From MESE01 sp036675035 (GTDB lineage: Bacteria > Pseudomonadota > Gammaproteobacteria > Burkholderiales > Burkholderiaceae_D), in assembly GCA_036675035.1 (NCBI GenBank), contig JAKFFO010000207.1:1-15974 (forward strand): a DNA stretch of 15,974 bases, read 5' to 3'. Of this stretch, positions 4,752 to 12,762 are shown in pieces. The notes beneath the pieces were generated by a model. The model had not been told where the DNA came from. It saw only the letters and a list, made by a program, of their open reading frames with translations, and did no database searches. A program made the translations under genes and the position numbers. Positions within the stretch are counted from its first letter, which is position 1, and each line of letters begins with the position of its first letter.

Positions 4752-6929
4752 CTAAGCCACCACCACCACTTCCGCATTCCCCGTCTTGCGCACCACATTC
4801 ACGCCGACGTTGTTCGGATAACGCTGCAATCGCAGATCGACGGTGGCGCCGTTGATCGACAGATCCGTGATCTCTACCGTTTCGAGATACGGCGGCAATT
4901 GCGGATGCCTGAAACGGATTTCTGATTTTTCAATATCGAAGGATATTCCAAGACACGCCTGCAGCAGATAGTAGACGCTGGCGGCCGCCCATGCCTGCGG
5001 CGAGCATGCGACCGGGTACAAGGTGGGGCCTTCACCCGGGCGTTTGGCGAATCCGCAAAACAGTTCCGGCAATCGATGCTGGTCGACGAACTGGCTGGTG
5101 TCGAACATGCCGGTAAATACCTTCATTGCCTTGTCGGTGTATCCGTACCCGGCCATGCCCTTTGCAATCAATGCATTGTCGTGCGGCCAGACCGAGCCGT
5201 TGTGATACGCCATCGGGTTGTAGCGCATTGCGCGTTTCGATATGGTGCGAATGCCCCAGCCGCAAAACAGGTCGTCGCTCAGCATCTGGTCCGTCACTCT
5301 CTTCGCGTACTCGTCGCTGGCGATGCCGGTCCATAATGCGTGCCCGGCGTTGGATGAAGAAACCGCGCATTGCCGCTTCTGGCCGTCCAGCGCGATCGCG
5401 TAGCTGCCGATTTCCTCGCACCAGAACGCTTCGTTGAAATTCCTTTTAAGCAGTTGCGCCGCATCTCGCAGCTTCCCGGCGAGCGCCGCGTCGCCGAGCA
5501 ATTCGGCCAGATGCGCGGCGCGCTGCTTTGCCTCGTACACATAGGCCTGCACTTCGCATAATGCAATCGGCGCTTTGGCGAGCTTCCCGTCCGCATGGAA
5601 TATCGAATCGTTCGAATCCTTCCATCCCTGTTGCTCCAGCCCGGTTTCGCTATGCCGCGCATATTCGACGAAACCGTCGCCATCGCTGTCGCCATAATGG
5701 TCGATCCAGTGCAGTGCGCGCAGGATATTGGGCCAGATCGAACGGATGAAATCGAGGTCGCCGGTGCGATCGTAATAGGCGCCGGCCAGCCCGACGAATA
5801 GCGGCGTTGCATCGACCGTACCGTAGTAGCGGCGAAACGGAATTTCATCCAGTGCGGCCAGTTCGCCGCGGCGCGCTTCATGCAGTATCTTGCCGGGCTC
5901 CGCATCCTGTGCGGCATTTTCTTCGGTTGCCTGGGTCGCGCTCAGGAAAGCCAGTACGCCCTTGGCCAGGCTCGGGTCGATCCACAGGCATTCGCGCGCC
6001 GTCAGGATTCCGTCGCGCCCGAAAGTGGTCGAATACCAGGGCACGCCGGCATACGGATACACGCCTTCCGGCAAGGTTGAAGTCAGCATCACCAGGTCGG
6101 ATGACGAACGATCGATCCAGTGATTGATCATCGCATTCGATGTGCTGATCTTGCAGCGGTTCCGCAGCATGTTGCCGGTCGCCTCGGTTGCCTGCGTCAG
6201 TGCCGAAAAATAGCCGTCCGTGCCGGATAGTGCGGACGCTTTCTGGTCGTCAATTTCGCAACCGATCGTGGCGTAGACATGCGCCTCGCCTTTCGGCGGC
6301 AGCACGAGTTTGAATTCCGCACTGTCGGCAGATATTTTTTCCGGGGGCGGATCGAATGTGATGCGGGTTCTGCGGGTAGTTTTGTCGCGTCCGCAGTATT
6401 CGAGCAACAGCTCGCTGTTGCCGGTTTTTGGCGCCAGGGTTTCGCCGCGCTGGCTTCTTTCAAAGCCGCGCACTTCGAAGATATCCGCGTAGTCCGCGCC
6501 GAACGCCATCGACAAGGTGGTTTCGACCTGTTCCATGCCGTAATTGACTACGCGCACATGCTCATGGCAAGTTGCATTCCACAACAGCTTGGCCCGGAAA
6601 ATATGCAGCAACCCCTTGTCGATCTTGTCTCGTCCTTTAACGTGAAGATCAGGATTCATCAGTTCGATGATGAGCAGGCCGTTCTCGTCTTTCACGGTGG
6701 AGTTCAGGAACATCGGCCGGACGCCGTCGATCAGCAGTTCATGATGCGAAAGAAAACGGGTGTCGCCGAAATAAAGGCCCTCTTCCGCCATGCCGATCGG
6801 CTGTATGTCGCCGAAGCGGTCGAGCAGCGCAAACAGGTCGTTATGCTTGAGCACGCGCCGGCGCTCGTCGGCCGGCGACGAGGTCGCGAGGATATACCAT
6901 TGTTCGTCGAGTTGAATCTGCTTAACCAT
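4752..6929 (-). CDS. Amylo-alpha-1,6-glucosidase / glycogen debranching-type enzyme
   Basis: The protein has 725 residues. The N-terminal third (about 26-215) has the GDE_N_bis pattern: HNDLFALLDRFGD, GLYFGDTRFLSHHELLIDG, FRAKLLWNATCHEHVRVVNY. The C-terminal part is an (alpha/alpha)6-barrel glucosidase domain with VPWYSTTFGRDGILTA (about 296-311), YYGTVDATPLFVGL (about 368-381), GWKDSNDSIF (about 435-444), and YHNGSVWPHDNALIA further on. These proteins hydrolyse alpha-1,6 branches in glycogen-like or related glucans in the cytoplasm; the true substrate is not certain from sequence. No signal peptide is seen. The start at 6929 overlaps the end of the glycosyltransferase gene by 8 bases, with GGAG six bases upstream, so the two are translationally coupled. 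Downstream it converges with the DUF2164 gene. Confidence 0.93.
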   Translation of the reverse strand: MVKQIQLDEQWYILATSSPADERRRVLKHNDLFALLDRFGDIQPIGMAEEGLYFGDTRFLSHHELLIDGVRPMFLNSTVKDENGLLIIELMNPDLHVKGRDKIDKGLLHIFRAKLLWNATCHEHVRVVNYGMEQVETTLSMAFGADYADIFEVRGFERSQRGETLAPKTGNSELLLEYCGRDKTTRRTRITFDPPPEKISADSAEFKLVLPPKGEAHVYATIGCEIDDQKASALSGTDGYFSALTQATEATGNMLRNRCKISTSNAMINHWIDRSSSDLVMLTSTLPEGVYPYAGVPWYSTTFGRDGILTARECLWIDPSLAKGVLAFLSATQATEENAAQDAEPGKILHEARRGELAALDEIPFRRYYGTVDATPLFVGLAGAYYDRTGDLDFIRSIWPNILRALHWIDHYGDSDGDGFVEYARHSETGLEQQGWKDSNDSIFHADGKLAKAPIALCEVQAYVYEAKQRAAHLAELLGDAALAGKLRDAAQLLKRNFNEAFWCEEIGSYAIALDGQKRQCAVSSSNAGHALWTGIASDEYAKRVTDQMLSDDLFCGWGIRTISKRAMRYNPMAYHNGSVWPHDNALIAKGMAGYGYTDKAMKVFTGMFDTSQFVDQHRLPELFCGFAKRPGEGPTLYPVACSPQAWAAASVYYLLQACLGISFDIEKSEIRFRHPQLPPYLETVEITDLSINGATVDLRLQRYPNNVGVNVVRKTGNAEVVVVA

Positions 6930-7977
6930 GGATGTCTCCGGATGATTGTTCGTGCTTGCGCTGGATGTCCCGATATACGGTCAGGTAGTTTTCCGCCATG
7001 CTGGCTGCGGTGTAGCGACGCTCGAACACATCGCGGCAACGCTGTCGATCGATGGTGTCTATCTTTCGGGCGGCCTGCACCGCCTGCTCCTGGCTGTTCA
7101 CGACAAAGCCGGTCACGCCGTGTTCCATGATTTCGGGAACCGAGCCATTGCGATACGCGATTACCGGTGTTCCGCATGCGAAAGCTTCGATCATCACCAA
7201 TCCGAATGGTTCGGGCCAATCGATGGGAAAAAGCAAGGCGCGCGCATTTCCCAAAAATTCCTTTTTTTCCTGCTCGCCGATTTCGCCGAGATATTCAACC
7301 AGCGGATGATTGAACAACGGCTTTATCTGTTCATTGAAATAGGCTTGATCCGGCTTGTCGATTTTTGCGGCGACATAGAGCGGCATATCGCATTGCAATG
7401 CAATCTCGATCGCGCGGTCAATCCGTTTCTCCGGCGAAATCCGGCCGATGAAAACGAAGTAATCCTGCGGCTTGCTTTGAAAAGAATACAAATCGGACGG
7501 CAGGCCGTGATACACGGTTTTTTGCCAGTCGACCCACGACAAAGGCGTACGCTGGCTATCCGAGATCGATACCAGCGGAACATCGCGAAAATGACGGTAA
7601 AGCGGAATCAGCTCCGGCAAGTCCAGCCTGCCGTGCAAGGTGGTTACATGCGGTATCGGCAGTTTCTTTGCGATCGGAAAATGCAGGAAGTCGGTATGAA
7701 AATGAATAACGTCGAATTGATCGGCCATTTTTGCGACCTGGTCCAGCATGATGGTGTGATACATCAGCCATTCCTGGCCCTGCGGATCAAGGCGTGCGCT
7801 TCGATCGACCACCGGTATCAGCCTGGCATCGGTAATCGAGTCTCCGGTTGCGAACAACGTTACGTCGTGTCCCTGCGCGATCAACTCTTCCGTAAGATAT
7901 GAAATAACCCGCTCCGTGCCGCCGTAGGCTTTTGGCGGAACCCGTTCGAATACCGGAGATACTTGCGCAATTCTCAT
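6922..7977 (-). CDS. Glycosyltransferase family 4 (GT-B fold) protein
   Basis: This 351-residue protein has the GT-B layout. The N-terminal Rossmann half begins MRIAQVSPVFERVPPKAYGG with the Gly-Gly-Thr loop at 19-21, followed by FDVIHFHTDF and VTTLHGRLDL. The C-terminal half shows FIGRISPEKRIDRAIEIA (about 176-193), EYLGEIGEQEKKEFLGNA and the donor-binding EPFGLVMIEAFACGTPVIAY (about 256-275). It likely transfers a sugar from a nucleotide donor with retention of configuration. Acceptor and donor are not readable. Coupling to a debranching-type glucosidase suggests alpha-glucan or osmolyte/stress carbohydrate metabolism. The first codon is ATG at 7977; no good ribosome-binding site is evident. 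The gene is divergent from the CBS-domain gene across 303 bases. Confidence 0.93.
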   Translation of the reverse strand: MRIAQVSPVFERVPPKAYGGTERVISYLTEELIAQGHDVTLFATGDSITDARLIPVVDRSARLDPQGQEWLMYHTIMLDQVAKMADQFDVIHFHTDFLHFPIAKKLPIPHVTTLHGRLDLPELIPLYRHFRDVPLVSISDSQRTPLSWVDWQKTVYHGLPSDLYSFQSKPQDYFVFIGRISPEKRIDRAIEIALQCDMPLYVAAKIDKPDQAYFNEQIKPLFNHPLVEYLGEIGEQEKKEFLGNARALLFPIDWPEPFGLVMIEAFACGTPVIAYRNGSVPEIMEHGVTGFVVNSQEQAVQAARKIDTIDRQRCRDVFERRYTAASMAENYLTVYRDIQRKHEQSSGDIHG

Positions 7978-8280
7978 ATTGGTTGAACCACGCTTTTTTT
8001 AAAAAGACGTGCCATTGAAACCTAGGATGCGGCGTGCCTGCAATTGGCGTGCCAAAGCAGCGGTTGGCGAAACCGCAACGCGGCGCCGGCCGCAAGTTTT
8101 TGCCGGCGCCGGCGTAATGATGGAAACATTGCAGCATCGCTTCAGTCGAATATGCTCGGGTAAGAGGTTGCCGGTAATTCGCCGCGACGACTTCTGTTTT
8201 TCGCTTGATGCGCTTGCCTTCAAGGTCTCGAACTCCGTGGCATCATTGTCGTGCCGGCCACTACCCGCGAGGAGAATGCG
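7978..8280. promoter_or_regulatory. Divergent intergenic region with three consecutive hairpins
   Basis: This 303-base gap separates the minus-strand glycosyltransferase operon from the plus-strand CBS gene and must hold both promoters. Three inverted repeats follow each other: TTGGC/GCCAA (8044-8055), GCGGTT/AACCGC (8060-8076) and CGGCGCCGGC/GCCGGCGCCG (8081-8090 with 8102-8111, 11-base loop). The last is very GC-rich and would fold strongly in RNA, but no T-run follows. Nearer the glycosyltransferase start is a TTTTTTTAAAAA tract (7995-8006). The CBS gene has GAGGAG six bases before its ATG. No -35/-10 pair is convincing. Confidence 0.45.
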
Positions 8281-8745
8281 ATGCAATCCATTTCACAGAT
8301 AATGACGCGCGACGTGACGGTCATTGCGCCACAGGACAATGTGCTGCATGCGGCGCAAATGATGAAGGACAGGAATGTTGGTTCGCTGCCTGTGTGCGAC
8401 GGCGAACGCCTGGTCGGCATGATCACCGACCGGGATATTGCCGTTCGTACAGTGGCTGCGGGCCGATCGCCGCTGGACTGCCAGGTTGCCGAGGTAATGA
8501 CCGGCGATGTGCTCTGGTGTTACGAGGATCAGACCGTCGGCGCGGTGCTGGACGAGATGGGCGATGAACAGGTTCGGCGCGTGCCGGTCGTCAATGCCGA
8601 CATGCAGCTGGTCGGGATTGTTTCTCTCGGCGATCTCGCGACCCGGCATGCCGCACATGTGGAACGTACGCTGGGAGAAATCTCGTATCCATCCGAGCCA
8701 AGGCGACCGGCCGTTGGTACGTCGCAAGCCGGGTATCCGCCTTAA
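8281..8745 (+). CDS. CBS domain-containing protein
   Basis: This 154-residue soluble protein has two CBS repeats. The first (about 7-60) reads IMTRDVTVIAPQDNVLHAAQ, then MMKDRNVGSLPVCDGERLVG and MITDRDIAVR. The second (about 71-125) reads VMTGDVLWCYEDQTVGAVLD, then VRRVPVVNADMQLVGIVSLGDLA. Paired CBS domains form a Bateman module that usually binds adenine nucleotides. There is no attached enzyme domain, so a small regulatory or stress protein is likely. The start at 8281 is preferred over an in-frame ATG at 8251 because GAGGAG sits six bases upstream and the family begins here. The tail from about 135 (YPSEPRRPAVGTSQAGYPP) is probably disordered. It is transcribed away from the glycosyltransferase/debranching operon and may share its regulation. 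Confidence 0.92.
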   Translation: MQSISQIMTRDVTVIAPQDNVLHAAQMMKDRNVGSLPVCDGERLVGMITDRDIAVRTVAAGRSPLDCQVAEVMTGDVLWCYEDQTVGAVLDEMGDEQVRRVPVVNADMQLVGIVSLGDLATRHAAHVERTLGEISYPSEPRRPAVGTSQAGYPP

Positions 8746-8865
8746 ATCGATTGTGCTGACCATTGCCGCGGCGGTCAAGTTGCGGTTGTGCTCGGTGCGG
8801 CTTGTTTGTGGCGTGGTTTCGATAAGGTTGGGTTGGGTGCGGCTGAGTCGTGGCTGACTCGCGCG

Positions 8866-9057
8866 TTACTTATAGCTGGGCAGCTTCGATTTCTTGATGG
8901 ACGATTTCCGGGCCGCAGACACTGCTTTCAATGCCATCGCCAGCATATCGAATCGCTGCTCGCGCGACACTACGTGCGCGGAAACGCCATATGCGCGAAC
9001 CGCCCGCTCCAGATCGCGAAGCGCACGAAGTTCCTCATGGAATTGCGGGTCAAGCAT
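8866..9057 (-). CDS. Small hypothetical protein, 63 aa
   Basis: The ORF encodes a helical, charged 63-residue protein starting MLDPQFHEELRALRDLERAV and ending with a lysine/serine-rich tail (ARKSSIKKSKLPSYK). Codons favour G/C at the third position, as in neighbouring real genes, which argues that it is coding. A CCGGAG sequence about 10 bases before the ATG could be the ribosome-binding site. TGTATATTT just upstream is AT-rich enough for a -10. It has no membrane segment or signal peptide, and I do not recognise a family. It is convergent with the CBS gene, separated by 120 bases without visible features. Confidence 0.55.
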   Translation of the reverse strand: MLDPQFHEELRALRDLERAVRAYGVSAHVVSREQRFDMLAMALKAVSAARKSSIKKSKLPSYK

Positions 9058-9355
9058 CGTCTCGGGCTCCGGAAAAATATACAGGTACTACCCTAGACCG
9101 GCACTTGGCCAATTTGTTCCCACGCAGAAAGTGTTGAAATGAAATTTTGTCTGCTCGTTGCCGTTCTTTCAACGCGCCGGCACTAACGGCCTCAATCGGA
9201 AATTACGATTTCGTCCCTTGATTCTGAACCAGGCTGAAACGACATGCGCCACTGCATGCTTTTGCGCCAATACGAGTGAAAATTCGATCACCCTGGACAG
9301 CAGGAGCTGATCCGATGATTTTCCGATTACTGAATTGACGTCTGTGATCCCGGTT

Positions 9356-9568
9356 TTACGGCGATGCAGGAGCATCCGGATCGGAATCGGGCGGAATATT
9401 TTTCTGCGCATCTTTGCGGCTGATGCGGACCGGTTTGTCTTTTTGAGTGCGGGCGCGCTCCGACGCGCCGTCCTTATTCAAGCTGATGGCATCGGATTGT
9501 TGCCGCTTGTGGTCCGACCATCGAGGTGCCGGTGTCTGCAATTCATGCTTTTGATCTGTCGAACTCAT
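9356..9568 (-). CDS. Small hydrophilic hypothetical protein, 70 aa
   Basis: This 70-residue protein is almost free of hydrophobic residues (MSSTDQKHELQTPAPRWSDH at the start, IPPDSDPDAPASP at the end). It is rich in Lys, Asp, Ser and Pro, so it is probably disordered. The codon choice is host-like over the full length, which supports a real gene despite low complexity. The only ribosome-binding candidate is GAAAGAAAT, which is weak. About 300 bases downstream (9058-9355) I see no gene, only a weak ORF at 9169-9411 that I do not accept. Its role is unknown; its composition recalls small stress-related hydrophilic proteins, which is speculation. Confidence 0.5.
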   Translation of the reverse strand: MSSTDQKHELQTPAPRWSDHKRQQSDAISLNKDGASERARTQKDKPVRISRKDAQKNIPPDSDPDAPASP

Positions 9569-9581
9569 GGAACAATTTCTT

Positions 9582-9794
9582 TCACTTGCACGTTATGAAT
9601 GGTGCGGCGGATCGTATTGCCACGCCCGCGTCGCCGCCGCGATTCCCTCGATTCACCTTGTCGGCATAGACGCCAGTTGCAAACATGATACTTTTTTTCT
9701 TTCGACTGGATAAATAGTTCCGGCAAATGTACGCGCCTTTGACCACCGAAACGCCGAAGCTGTCTTCGCTCAGACAGTCCGTACAATGACTCAC
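9582..9794 (-). CDS. Doubtful small ORF, 70 aa
   Basis: The frame starts MSHCTDCLSEDSFGVSVVKG and reaches a stop 13 bases before the 9356-9568 gene. The first 25 codons look host-like (many C/G third positions), but the second half, from the KKK run on, does not. Cys4, Cys7, Cys24 and a final Cys are present without a clear zinc-ribbon spacing. No ribosome-binding site is evident. It may be a decayed gene or chance. Included because it fills an otherwise empty 260-base gap. Confidence 0.25.
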   Translation of the reverse strand: MSHCTDCLSEDSFGVSVVKGAYICRNYLSSRKKKSIMFATGVYADKVNRGNRGGDAGVAIRSAAPFITCK

Positions 9795-9827
9795 GAAAAT
9801 CCCGATGCGCCGCTTCGTGCATGACGA

Positions 9828-10316
9828 TCAGGTATACGCCAGAAGGCGGCCGCAGGAAATGACTGCGATCCAGACAGCCAGCGACAGCAGCGCATGCATC
9901 TTCGCTGTGATCGGTGCGGCGGTTCCGGTATCCCAGTTTGCGACAGAACGGTAAATGCCGATATGGAACAGCGCGGCATTGGCGCCCGCTGCGCCGATCA
10001 GTCCGAGCTTCAGCCGGAATATCGGGCTGGTCGCGAATTCTTCAGGGTGCGCGGAGAACATCATCAGCCCGGCAGGCACGACGAACACCAGCCCGGCCAC
10101 CGACCAGCGCAGCAAATGCCGTCCGAGCGCGTGTACTGATATATTTCGCGACAAGCCCAGCACGCGCAAATCGAACATCGCGACCGCGCCGACCAGTACC
10201 ACGAAGCCGAGAATATGAACGATCTCGACGATCGGATACAACCACAACCAGGTCCGCATCGCATCCGACAGCGCGGTGGCTTCGAGCCAGCCCCAGTTCG
10301 CGGATGCTTCGTGCAT
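9828..10316 (-). CDS. DUF6644-like integral membrane protein
   Basis: This 162-residue membrane protein has four to five hydrophobic segments, around LYPIVEIVHILGFVVLVGAV, WSVAGLVFVVPAGLMMFSA, LKLGLIGAAGANAALFHIGI and LLSLAVWIAVISCGRLLAY. The order W-L-Y-P-x-V-x-x-x-H near the N-terminus, D-L-R-V-L-G, and SPIFRLKLGL match proteins annotated as DUF6644; that assignment is from memory of the pattern. Function unknown. His residues in helices 1 and 4 could bind a cofactor, which is inference. The ATG at 10316 shares one base with the TGA stop of the DUF6152 gene (TGATG), so translation is coupled and the two products probably work together. A preceding TTG at 10319 is an alternative start. Confidence 0.8.
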   Translation of the reverse strand: MHEASANWGWLEATALSDAMRTWLWLYPIVEIVHILGFVVLVGAVAMFDLRVLGLSRNISVHALGRHLLRWSVAGLVFVVPAGLMMFSAHPEEFATSPIFRLKLGLIGAAGANAALFHIGIYRSVANWDTGTAAPITAKMHALLSLAVWIAVISCGRLLAYT

Positions 10317-10657
10317 CAACGCAGTTCCGTGGTTTTTTCTCCGACCGTGAAGCGTTCTGCGCGCATTTCGTCCGGCTTGTTTCGATTGGGATAGCCATAC
10401 GCAGTTGCGCGATTGCCGGGCTCCAGCATCGCCTTGGACAAGCCGCGATTTTCCATGCGGGTTGGCGGTGCCAGCACTACCAGCCAGGTTTTATCCGGCG
10501 TCTTGAGCTTGACGAATCCATGCGGATGGACATAGCCGGAATCTTCTATGGTGCCCTCCAGTTGCAACGGCCGATTCGCATCGTATTCGCTCCATCCGTG
10601 ATGCGCATAGGCGGTTGTTGCCGCAAACAATGACACGACCAGCAATCGTTTGATCAT
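10316..10657 (-). CDS. DUF6152-like exported small protein
   Basis: This 113-residue protein has a clear signal peptide (MIKRLLVVSLFAATTAYA, cleavage expected before HHGWSEYD). The mature part follows the DUF6152 pattern: HHGWSEYDANRPLQLEGTIE, YVHPHGFVKLKT, and WLVVLAPPTRMENRGLSKAM, then GNRATAYGYPNRNKPDEMRA. It is predicted to be periplasmic, small and beta-rich (OB-like). The N-terminal HH and the HPH motif might bind a metal, which is inference. The start at 10657 was chosen because GGAGAAATC precedes it and the signal peptide begins there; the frame itself opens at 10741. It overlaps the DUF6644-like membrane gene by one base; such pairs are often seen together. Confidence 0.83.
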   Translation of the reverse strand: MIKRLLVVSLFAATTAYAHHGWSEYDANRPLQLEGTIEDSGYVHPHGFVKLKTPDKTWLVVLAPPTRMENRGLSKAMLEPGNRATAYGYPNRNKPDEMRAERFTVGEKTTELR

Positions 10658-10800
10658 GATTTCTCCTGTATCGATAGCGTTGCAAAGCAGCAGGCTGCAT
10701 TGCGGTCCGGACCTTAACCCGAACAGGTGCGGAGACATCAATGCTCACCGCTGTCTGCGCAGCAGTCAAGGCATGCAGAAATGAAAAAACGCTCGCTCAT

Positions 10801-10943
10801 GATGCGGCACGGATAAGTATGGAGCCGCATCCCCTCCCTTGCAGGGCGCCCCTGTCATGCAAGACAGGGTTGTTACGCAGGCGGATGGCATGCCGTCCGA
10901 AACCCCTGCTTCACCCCCCGACCCTCTCCGAGAGGGAGAGGGT
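10801..10943. repeat. Cluster of five palindromes in a 330-bp intergenic region
   Basis: Between the DUF6152 gene and the lipoprotein gene (10742-11073, no gene) five inverted repeats follow one another: GATGCGGC/GCCGCATC (10801-10808, 10824-10831), CCCT/AGGG (10836-10846), CCCTGTC/GACAGGG (10850-10856, 10863-10869), CGGATGGCA/TGCCGTCCG (10882-10899, one mismatched pair) and ACCCTCTCC/GGAGAGGGT (10921-10929, 10935-10943). The last resembles the common dispersed intergenic CCCTCTCC...GGAGAGGG repeat of proteobacteria. They may act as a REP-like element or as terminator/mRNA-stability structures for the lipoprotein gene, which ends at 11074. No T-run is present. Confidence 0.55.
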
Positions 10944-11073
10944 GAGAAATGAGCGCGATAAAACGGAGACTTCATCGTGCCGGAGCAATAGGCAGGCGCT
11001 CTCCCGCAGCGACCTGCTCGCAATGCATCCGCGGAGGTTGCCGGGTACACGGCCGCGATTGGTTTTATTCGCG

Positions 11074-12600
11074 TTACTGCTTGCTTGCGATAAAGCCGCC
11101 GACGACGGCCGCGCCAGTGGTCGCATTCGACAACGAGAACGAACCACCAAGTTCAGCCGGCCCCGCGCCGCTCGATCCGGTACTGACCACCGGGCCGAAG
11201 TAGCGCCCGCCCAGCCCGCCTGTCAGCGTACCGTTGCCTACCGGGCCGGTCAGATAATTCGCAGTATTGTCACCGGCCGCGCCCATAGGTATGGTTGCGG
11301 TCAGCGTGACCGGTACCGGTGTCATTGCCGCATCGTATGTCGCAGTGTTTGCGAGGCTCACGGTAACCAGCCGCGTTTCGAAATTCGCGATCAGCGTTGC
11401 ATCGCCACGGAAAAAGGACACGTCTTCGGTGCCGTTGCGCGAGTACCAGCCATACACATATCCGGTATAGGTGGCGCTGCCGCCGGCAGGAACGCTGGCC
11501 GGACTGGTCACGTCGCCGAACGCCACCATGCCGCGGCGATTCTTGTTGTGCTCGTTGCTGCCGCCGGCAAACTCGATGATGTCCACGGTATCCATGGTCA
11601 CCCACGCGCCGAGATTGCCGTACTGATAGCTCCAGTTTTCAAACGCGCGGAAACCCTTGAAGCCAGGATAGGACACGCCGAATCCATCCCCGCCCGGCAG
11701 GTACCTGCGGTTGCCTGCCGCGTCGGGCACATCGTCACCCGCATACAAATCGCCATCGGCGTGCAGACGGTACACCGACGAGTTATCCGGCAGGCGGCCG
11801 CCGGTGCGCCAGTCGCCGGAAAACGTTTGAAGGCCTTCCGTCTCGGTAGTGCGATGGCAATTGTGCGGCTCGGCGCCAGGAGTGCCGGCGGCCGGCACAC
11901 CGGCCGGGCAGCGTATCGGATAATTCGTACGTGGGAAGTAAACATTGTTCGCGTAATGTTCCTGCGTCCCGGCCCGGCCAAGCCTGGCGTAATCGTAGAA
12001 ACTGATGTCCGATGCATCCGGCAACGGACTGAACGTGATCGCCCGGTTGGCATCGAGTTCGACACGGGTCTGCGCGGTCGCGAATGTCTCCACGATCGGC
12101 GGGCGATCGGTGGTTCCATCCCACGATATTCCGAAGTTGTCGAGCAGCACCACCGGTCTCGACACCGCACCGGCAGCACTCTTGGCCAGCCTGATCTCGG
12201 CAGTACCGCCCGTCGCGAGCGCAAGACCGAATGCCGAACCGGAGGTGGTATTCGGCGTCACCAGGTCATTCGTGGAAATGCCATAGGCTTGTACCCCGGA
12301 ACTCGTCAACGCGACGCCGTTGTCGATCCGGATGATGCTGGCGCCGCTGCACTGATGGCCGGCTCCTTCGACGCACGACATCGTCATCGCGGTTCCGCTC
12401 GGTACCGGAGCCGGCGTGGTGCCTGTCGGCGGCGGCGTATTAGGCGGCGGCTGGTTTCCCGCGGGCGGATTGTTCGGTGCATTCGATGGCGGATTGGCTG
12501 CGATCGGCGTCGAGGATGAATCCGAGCCACCGCCACCGCAACCAAATACGGAAGCCAGCAAAATCAGGGAAAGATATTTGCGATATGAAAGAAACGGCAT
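11074..12600 (-). CDS. Surface lipoprotein with TbpB-like C-terminal barrel domain
   Basis: This 508-residue protein has a lipoprotein signal (MPFLSYRKYLSLILLASVFG before Cys21), then a Gly/Ser run and a Pro/Asn-rich linker to about residue 70, typical of a tether. The C-terminus shows the repeating short strands and the ending of transferrin-binding-protein-B-like beta-barrels: LTGGLGGRYFGPVV, GPAELGGSFSLSN, GAAVVGGFIASKQ. Such proteins in proteobacteria are often exported to the cell surface by Slam and bind host proteins, haem or other ligands. The ligand here is unknown. The middle (about 90-300) is not recognised. No TonB-dependent receptor or Slam gene is seen next to it. The ATG at 12600 begins the signal peptide; the ribosome-binding site is poor (AAAAGACC). 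Confidence 0.8.
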   Translation of the reverse strand: MPFLSYRKYLSLILLASVFGCGGGGSDSSSTPIAANPPSNAPNNPPAGNQPPPNTPPPTGTTPAPVPSGTAMTMSCVEGAGHQCSGASIIRIDNGVALTSSGVQAYGISTNDLVTPNTTSGSAFGLALATGGTAEIRLAKSAAGAVSRPVVLLDNFGISWDGTTDRPPIVETFATAQTRVELDANRAITFSPLPDASDISFYDYARLGRAGTQEHYANNVYFPRTNYPIRCPAGVPAAGTPGAEPHNCHRTTETEGLQTFSGDWRTGGRLPDNSSVYRLHADGDLYAGDDVPDAAGNRRYLPGGDGFGVSYPGFKGFRAFENWSYQYGNLGAWVTMDTVDIIEFAGGSNEHNKNRRGMVAFGDVTSPASVPAGGSATYTGYVYGWYSRNGTEDVSFFRGDATLIANFETRLVTVSLANTATYDAAMTPVPVTLTATIPMGAAGDNTANYLTGPVGNGTLTGGLGGRYFGPVVSTGSSGAGPAELGGSFSLSNATTGAAVVGGFIASKQ

Positions 12601-12762
12601 GGTCTTTTGCAGGTTGATTTATCGGAACTGCTATTTTTCCCGTAATCGGTCACGGCGAAAAATGCAGAGTCCAACTTATCAATTCACAAAAACCGACTCT
12701 TGATCACAAACAAGCATCAACGCCGCGTCAGCCGAAAACTGTAGGTCGTTTAACGGAAAGCA

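Noticed and set aside
6279..7902. Long plus-strand ORFs opposite the debranching enzyme and the glycosyltransferase
   Set aside because: Shadows of clearly coding minus-strand genes with family motifs; the plus-strand translations have no domain.
9139..9186. Plus-strand 15-codon frame beginning MKFCLLVAVLS, like a signal-peptide start
   Set aside because: It stops after four more residues; a truncated exported-protein start is possible, but such a short frame can arise by chance.
9169..9411. Minus-strand 80-codon ORF
   Set aside because: It overlaps the better-supported 9356-9568 ORF, has an Arg-rich atypical composition and no ribosome-binding site.
10741..12519. 592-codon plus-strand ORF opposite the lipoprotein gene
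   Set aside because: Arg/His-rich translation typical of the antisense of a high-GC gene. The minus-strand frame has a signal peptide, a lipobox and a recognisable C-terminal domain.
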